The notes under the pieces: model-generated
Databases searched by the model: none
What the model saw: the letters and a program-made list of their open reading frames with translations, nothing else
Told to the model about the DNA's origin: nothing
Shown here: one piece after another, positions 1-6,115 of the stretch
Layout of the letters: every line of letters begins with the position of its first letter
Position numbering within the stretch: position 1 is the first letter of the stretch
Origin: Thermomicrobiales bacterium
Lineage (GTDB): Bacteria > Chloroflexota > Chloroflexia > Thermomicrobiales > UBA6265
DNA: 6,115 bases
Assembly: GCA_025928535.1 (NCBI GenBank)
Contig: JAICJJ010000189.1
Span: forward strand, 1-6,115
Reading direction: 5' to 3'
Translations under genes and position numbers: made by a program

Positions 1-100
1 CGACCGTAGGCGCGCGCCGCCGTGCTATTCTCCCCGCGGCGTCCCGGGCCGGGCGCTCGCATGGCCGCGTCGCGGGCCGATAGGAGTGGTCGAGAGGCGA

Positions 101-2441
<2,341 letters not shown>

Positions 2442-2483
2442 GTCGATTGACCGCGGTTGGACCGGCGAGTCGTGCGCTGCGAC

Positions 2484-2488
2484 AGGAG
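2484..2488 (+). promoter_or_regulatory. Ribosome binding site of metK
   Basis: AGGAG lies eight bases before the ATG at 2497 and decides that start. The rest of the 55-base gap after ahcY (2442-2496) shows no clear terminator or promoter, consistent with metK being read on the same transcript. Confidence 0.75.
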
Positions 2489-2496
2489 ACAACGCG

Positions 2497-3738
<1,242 letters not shown>

Positions 3739-3770
3739 CGACCGTTCGATCTGGCTACCGCGATCGGTCG
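3739..3770. terminator. Stem-loop between convergent metK and aconitase X small subunit
   Basis: CGACCG (3739-3744) and CGGTCG (3765-3770) can pair. After a T-T mismatch three more pairs follow (TCG with CGA) around a 12-base loop. The structure starts right after the metK stop and includes the stop codon of the opposing gene, a typical site for a shared terminator. No T-run follows on either strand, so it is not a classical intrinsic terminator. Confidence 0.35.
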
Positions 3771-4204
3771 GAGTCGGCCGTCGGTCGCACCCGAATGGCC
3801 CCATCCGCGGCGATCGTCACGTCGTCTCCGTCCTGGATCGCGGCCCGGTCGGCGTCGCAGACGAGCAGCACCGGGATGGTCCGCCCGAGCAATTCGTCGG
3901 CCAGAATGGCGCCGAGCCCGACGATCGGATCGACACGGGAGACGATGACGGCGGCGGGGGCGACGCCGTTGGCGGCGGCTTCCAGAAAGACGCCGCTGGC
4001 GGAGCACGAACCGCGGCCATGGGGCAGCACCAGAACCCGCCCCGTCACCACAGCGCCGGACCAGGGATGGCGGCGGTCGATCACTTCGCCGGTGGCTGGA
4101 TCGAGTCCGCCCCAGAAACTGAGCGGCGTGTCCGTGACGAGCGCCAGGCCGCGGGCAGCGCCAGCGATCAGCGGCTCGCCTTGAATCGCCGTCACATCGC
4201 CCAT
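3755..4204 (-). CDS. Aconitase X small subunit (swivel domain, DUF126 family)
   Basis: Small subunit of a two-subunit aconitase X dehydratase, expected to supply the swivelling domain that closes the active site on the large subunit. The 149-residue product has the family's characteristic run: PLSFWGGLDPATGEVID (27-43), HPWSG (46-50), the glycine/serine loop GRGSCSAS (63-70), then SRVDPIVGLGAILADELLGRTIPVL (89-113). A serine of the GRGSCSAS loop is the probable catalytic residue by family knowledge. Start choice: ATG at 4204 has GAGGA six bases upstream and overlaps the large-subunit gene by 13 bases, so the two are probably translated together. The C-terminal tail (PTADSDRSR) is loose. The family is certain. 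The substrate (cis-3-hydroxyproline, mevalonate 5-phosphate or another hydroxy acid) is not. Confidence 0.92.
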   Translation of the reverse strand: MGDVTAIQGEPLIAGAARGLALVTDTPLSFWGGLDPATGEVIDRRHPWSGAVVTGRVLVLPHGRGSCSASGVFLEAAANGVAPAAVIVSRVDPIVGLGAILADELLGRTIPVLLVCDADRAAIQDGDDVTIAADGAIRVRPTADSDRSR

Positions 4205-5466
4205 GGGCCGTCCTCGACGATGACGCGGCCGGCAACGGCCGAATCGACGCACGATTCGGTCGAACCGAAGACGGCGCCGACGCCGAGAATGCCCGGACCA
4301 TAGTGGGCGTATTTCGCCGAATTGGTCATCAACGCGCCTGAGACGTTCCGGAGGAGCGGGGCGACGACGATGCAAGTGTCGGCGGTGACGGTGGCGCCGA
4401 ATGCCCGCAAGGTCGACAGTGTGCCGTCGCGTTCGAGCAAGTCGCGCACGGCGCGGCTGGTCGTGACGAAGACCTGGACGGAATCGGCCTTGCGCCGGTC
4501 GGCCATCAGTCGGGCAAGTTCCCGGCACTCGCCGAGGCTGCAATGCGGGCTGCCGAAGGCGACGACGCCGAGTTTTTCATTGTGCGCGGTCGACAACGTG
4601 GCGCGAGCGTCGCGCAAATCCGCGAGCGAAACGCCGACGACGCGCGCAGGCTGCGCGCCGCCGAGCGCGTCGTCGAGGGTCGGCGCCTCTGGCGTGATGC
4701 CGACCAGATGGACGAGGGCGACGGAGCCGGACGTCGCGGCGGCGGCGACGAGCGATTTCAGGCGATCTTCGCTGGGACACGCTTCGATTCCGACGACGGC
4801 CGCGATGTCGTCGCCAGCGATGGAACCGAGCAGATAGCCGAGCACGGGGTAGAAATCGTCGCGCTCCAACAGCGCAGGCGGAACGCCGTCGAGTTTGATG
4901 ACGACGGTCGCCCGCCGCTGATCCAGCAGATGCAGACCGGCGGCGGGCGCGCGGCCGGTCAGGGCGCAGCAGATGTCGAGGTAATCGCCGTAGCGGTTGG
5001 TGCGGGCGCCAAGGACGGAATTGGCGAAGGCGACGGCGTTCGATTCCGACCAGGCGATCTGTTCGCCGAACGCGGGCGGCGGCAGCGCCTGGTACGGCGC
5101 GCAGGTGAACGACGGAACGGCGCCCATTTGCAGATAGGCGTCGGCAAGGCGGCGGGCGCGGTCGGCGTAGTCGGGCGGCAGCCCGTGCGTCCGCCAATCG
5201 CGCCGGTCGAGCGAAATGACGTTGAGCGAGGTCGGCACGCGCACGGCGCCGCCGAGGTCGGCCAGCCGCTCGGCGAAGGCGAGTCCGGCGTCGCCTTCGA
5301 GGATGCAGCCGTCGATATGGGCCCGCGTCACTTCGAGCAGGCGGGTCGCGCCGTAGAGCGGAGCGACCCGCGTGAGAATGCGCATCGCGAGGCGGGCCGC
5401 CGGGCCCGCCTCGCCGTCATGGAGCGATCGTTCTTCGTCGGTCAGGCATATGCCCGATGGTTCCAC
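4192..5466 (-). CDS. Aconitase X large (catalytic) subunit (DUF521 family)
   Basis: Catalytic subunit of a type II (split) aconitase X, an iron-sulfur dehydratase. Known relatives are bacterial cis-3-hydroxy-L-proline dehydratase and archaeal mevalonate 5-phosphate dehydratase. Numbered from GTG at 5466 (424 residues), it shows LTDEERSLHDGEAGPAARLAM (8-28), HIDGC (50-54), VPSFTCAPY (117-125), WSESNAVAFANSVLGARTNR (139-158), SPHCSLGE (306-313), DTC (363-365), TNSAKYAHYGPG (381-392) and a C-terminal SCVDSAVAGR (405-414). Candidate cluster cysteines are C309 and C365 plus one more (C406 is possible); these are inferred from conservation. The start is uncertain. GTG at 5469 or 5466 fits the usual family N-terminus but has no visible ribosome binding site, and a TTG at 5496 overlaps the SWIM stop as TTGA. 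No hydroxyproline or isoprenoid genes are visible nearby to settle the substrate. Confidence 0.93.
   Translation of the reverse strand: MEPSGICLTDEERSLHDGEAGPAARLAMRILTRVAPLYGATRLLEVTRAHIDGCILEGDAGLAFAERLADLGGAVRVPTSLNVISLDRRDWRTHGLPPDYADRARRLADAYLQMGAVPSFTCAPYQALPPPAFGEQIAWSESNAVAFANSVLGARTNRYGDYLDICCALTGRAPAAGLHLLDQRRATVVIKLDGVPPALLERDDFYPVLGYLLGSIAGDDIAAVVGIEACPSEDRLKSLVAAAATSGSVALVHLVGITPEAPTLDDALGGAQPARVVGVSLADLRDARATLSTAHNEKLGVVAFGSPHCSLGECRELARLMADRRKADSVQVFVTTSRAVRDLLERDGTLSTLRAFGATVTADTCIVVAPLLRNVSGALMTNSAKYAHYGPGILGVGAVFGSTESCVDSAVAGRVIVEDGPWAM
4211..4215 (-). promoter_or_regulatory. Ribosome binding site of aconitase X small subunit
   Basis: On the minus strand GAGGA stands six bases before the ATG at 4204, inside the end of the large-subunit gene. 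It supports the ATG at 4204 over the in-frame GTG at 4195. Confidence 0.65.
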
Positions 5467-5492
5467 CACGCCGGGACTGAGCGCCCGCTGGC

Positions 5493-5780
5493 TCAAGCGG
5501 TCGCGGCCGGCGCGGCGAGTTCGGTGTCGCGGTCGTACCGCGCATCGTCCGACAGCATCACGCCGAGCAATTGCTGCATCGCCATGACGTGACTGCACGT
5601 GCCGACCGCGTGCGATGCAAAGGTATGACAGGAGCAAGCCCACCGACCGTCGGTCAAGCGCACGGTGTAATCGTCGTGGCCGCCGCGAAACGATGCTTCG
5701 AGATTCTGGACGCGGACGCGCTCTGGCTCACGCGCGTACCGATGCGCTTTTTCGATCTTGCCGATGATGCTCGAATTCAT
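5493..5780 (-). CDS. Small SWIM-type zinc finger protein
   Basis: The 95-residue protein has a single recognisable domain, a SWIM zinc finger with pattern CxC-x10-CxH: C49, C51, C62 and H64 in WACSCHTFASHAVGTCSHVMAM (47-68). SWIM fingers bind DNA or proteins in many contexts; what this one binds is unknown. The N-terminal half is charged (KIEKAHRYAREPERVRVQNLEASF, 8-31), looks like a helix followed by a strand, and has no membrane segment or signal peptide. The C-terminus is a short Asp- and Ala-rich tail. ATG at 5780 was chosen because AAGGAGGA stands seven bases upstream. An in-frame ATG at 5807 would put that site inside the gene. It is the first gene of the operon and ends directly before aconitase X, so a regulatory or accessory role is possible but unproven. 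Confidence 0.88.
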   Translation of the reverse strand: MNSSIIGKIEKAHRYAREPERVRVQNLEASFRGGHDDYTVRLTDGRWACSCHTFASHAVGTCSHVMAMQQLLGVMLSDDARYDRDTELAAPAATA

Positions 5781-5787
5781 GACTCGA

Positions 5788-5795
5788 TCCTCCTT
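5788..5795 (-). promoter_or_regulatory. Strong ribosome binding site of the SWIM gene
   Basis: AAGGAGGA on the minus strand, seven bases before ATG 5780, is a near-perfect anti-16S match and the strongest ribosome binding site in the window. It decides the start of the SWIM gene. Confidence 0.85.
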
Positions 5796-5827
5796 CGCCG
5801 GTTCCATCCCCTCGACGTGAGCGGCGA

Positions 5828-5846
5828 CTGCTGGTCGCTCCAGCAG
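5828..5846 (-). repeat. Perfect 7-bp hairpin in the SWIM leader
   Basis: CTGCTGG and CCAGCAG flank a five-base loop (AGCGA in the minus-strand RNA). The hairpin lies about 30 bases upstream of the SWIM ribosome binding site. No T-run follows, so it is not a terminator. It may be part of a folded leader. Confidence 0.5.
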
Positions 5847-5890
5847 GCGGGGTCTTCGTGGCAGGCAGAAGGCGCAACGTGCGGGAAATG

Positions 5891-5920
5891 AAAAACACCG
5901 CGGCGCATGCGCACACGGTG
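5891..5920 (-). terminator. Intrinsic terminator or attenuator upstream of the SWIM gene
   Basis: On the minus strand CACCGTG (5920-5914) pairs with CGCGGTG (5902-5896), seven pairs including one G-U. The inner GCG-CATG-CGC can stack inside, and five T follow at 5895-5891. This is the classical shape of a Rho-independent terminator. It lies downstream of the TATAAT box and about 110 bases before the SWIM start, so it ends either a short leader transcript or a separate small RNA. Confidence 0.65.
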
Positions 5921-5944
5921 CTCCATCACTCGGCGTACGTTGGT

Positions 5945-5960
5945 TGGACCGTGCGGTCCA
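5945..5960. repeat. 16-bp dyad TGGACCG-TG-CGGTCCA
   Basis: Two perfect 7-bp arms surround a 2-bp centre. In RNA from the minus strand it forms a 6-bp stem with a GCAC tetraloop. In DNA it could serve as a dimeric operator, lying about 60-80 bp downstream of the predicted transcription start. Nothing in the sequence decides between the two. Confidence 0.5.
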
Positions 5961-6028
5961 TAGGCGGCATGCCCCCGTTCCCTCGTCTACACGGTGGTCG
6001 GGCTGTTCCTGCCACGTCGTTGCGTCGC

Positions 6029-6034
6029 ATTATA
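6029..6034 (-). promoter_or_regulatory. Consensus -10 box of the SWIM/aconitase X operon
   Basis: A perfect TATAAT on the minus strand (ATTATA on the plus strand) is conspicuous in such GC-rich sequence. A base of the extended -10 context is present (CGG before TATAAT). At 17-bp spacing the -35 position reads TGGCGC, a poor match, so the promoter may rely on an activator or on the -10 box. The predicted start is near 6022, giving a leader of about 240 bases. Confidence 0.5.
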
Positions 6035-6067
6035 CCGGGGCGGCGCTCGTTGCGCCATGGAGGCTCG

Positions 6068-6115
6068 ATGGCAGCGAACGACTCAGCTCCGGATCAGGGC
6101 GCGGGCGGCGGACTC
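6068..6115 (+). CDS. Possible start of a divergent gene, cut by the window edge
   Basis: ATG at 6068 has GGAGG four bases upstream and opens a frame that stays open to the edge, coding for MAANDSAPDQGAGGGL. Sixteen polar, glycine-rich residues are too few to recognise a family. An alternative ATG at 6056 opens a different frame with a more Arg-rich, less likely peptide. If real, the gene is divergent from the SWIM operon and shares its control region. Confidence 0.3.
   Translation, partial: MAANDSAPDQGAGGGL

Larger units (their letters stand above)
5891..6022 (-). ncRNA. Candidate leader or small RNA between promoter and terminator
   Basis: Start and end are set by the TATAAT box (transcription start about 6022) and the terminator T-run, giving about 130 nt. 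The segment has no credible open reading frame. It holds a stable hairpin (TGGACC-loop-GGTCCA, 5960-5945) and two copies of CACCGTGT. I compared it by eye with the consensus features I know for T-box, SAM, cobalamin, TPP, glycine, ZTP, fluoride, guanidine and c-di-GMP riboswitches and for SRP, 6S and RNase P RNAs, and found no match. It could be a cis-acting attenuator of the SWIM/aconitase X operon or an independent RNA. Confidence 0.35.

Noticed and set aside
26..31. TATTCT as a -10 box for the methyl-cycle operon
   Set aside because: Only four of six bases match, and the -35 position at the window edge (3-8) shows no similarity. The true promoter may lie upstream of the window.
4543..5592. 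Plus-strand open frame of 349 codons opposite the aconitase X large subunit
   Set aside because: Antisense to a gene with strong family motifs; the product is Gly/Arg/Ala-rich without any domain.
5781..5807. Upstream ATG at 5807 as the start of the SWIM protein
   Set aside because: It would place the near-perfect AAGGAGGA inside the coding region, and adds nine residues (MEPAKEDRV) with no ribosome binding site of their own.
5571..5891. Plus-strand open frame of 106 codons opposite the SWIM gene and its leader
   Set aside because: No family match, no convincing ribosome binding site, and antisense to the SWIM finger codons.
5891..6016. T-box, SAM riboswitch, SRP RNA or 6S RNA in the leader
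   Set aside because: The conserved sequence blocks I know for these classes could not be found on either strand; judged by eye only, without a covariance-model search.

Overview
The window is GC-rich bacterial DNA with tightly packed genes, short overlaps and a mix of ATG and GTG starts. The adenosine kinase resembles the actinobacterial AdoK type. The AhcY is the short form seen in thermophiles and archaea, and the small SWIM protein is of a kind I associate with Chloroflexi. Together these suggest a high-GC Chloroflexi (Thermomicrobia-like) or related terrabacterial genome. That placement is an inference.

Left half, plus strand (about 101-3738): three genes in one direction form a compact methyl-cycle operon, adoK (adenosine kinase), ahcY (S-adenosylhomocysteine hydrolase) and metK (S-adenosylmethionine synthetase). 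MetK makes SAM from methionine and ATP. Methyltransferases turn SAM into SAH. AhcY splits SAH into homocysteine and adenosine, and AdoK traps the adenosine as AMP, which pulls the reversible AhcY reaction forward. Methionine synthase, the remaining step, is not in the window.

Right half, minus strand (5780 down to 3755): a small SWIM zinc-finger protein is followed by the large and small subunits of a split (type II) aconitase X enzyme. The two aconitase X genes overlap by 13 bp. The large-subunit start is poorly defined and may overlap the SWIM stop codon as TTGA. Related enzymes dehydrate cis-3-hydroxy-L-proline (bacteria) or mevalonate 5-phosphate (archaea). The substrate here cannot be read from the sequence. 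This operon converges on metK with only 16 bp between the stop codons, spanned by an imperfect stem-loop.

Intergenic stretch 5781-6067: the leader of the SWIM/aconitase X operon is long and structured. On the minus strand it has a perfect TATAAT box, then a 16-bp dyad and a GC-rich hairpin with five T (intrinsic terminator), and further down a 7-bp hairpin and a strong ribosome binding site for the SWIM gene. A terminator between promoter and first gene suggests an attenuated leader, a riboswitch-like element or a separate small RNA. I could not match it to a known class. This is the most interesting part of the window. At the right edge a divergent plus-strand gene may begin at 6068.
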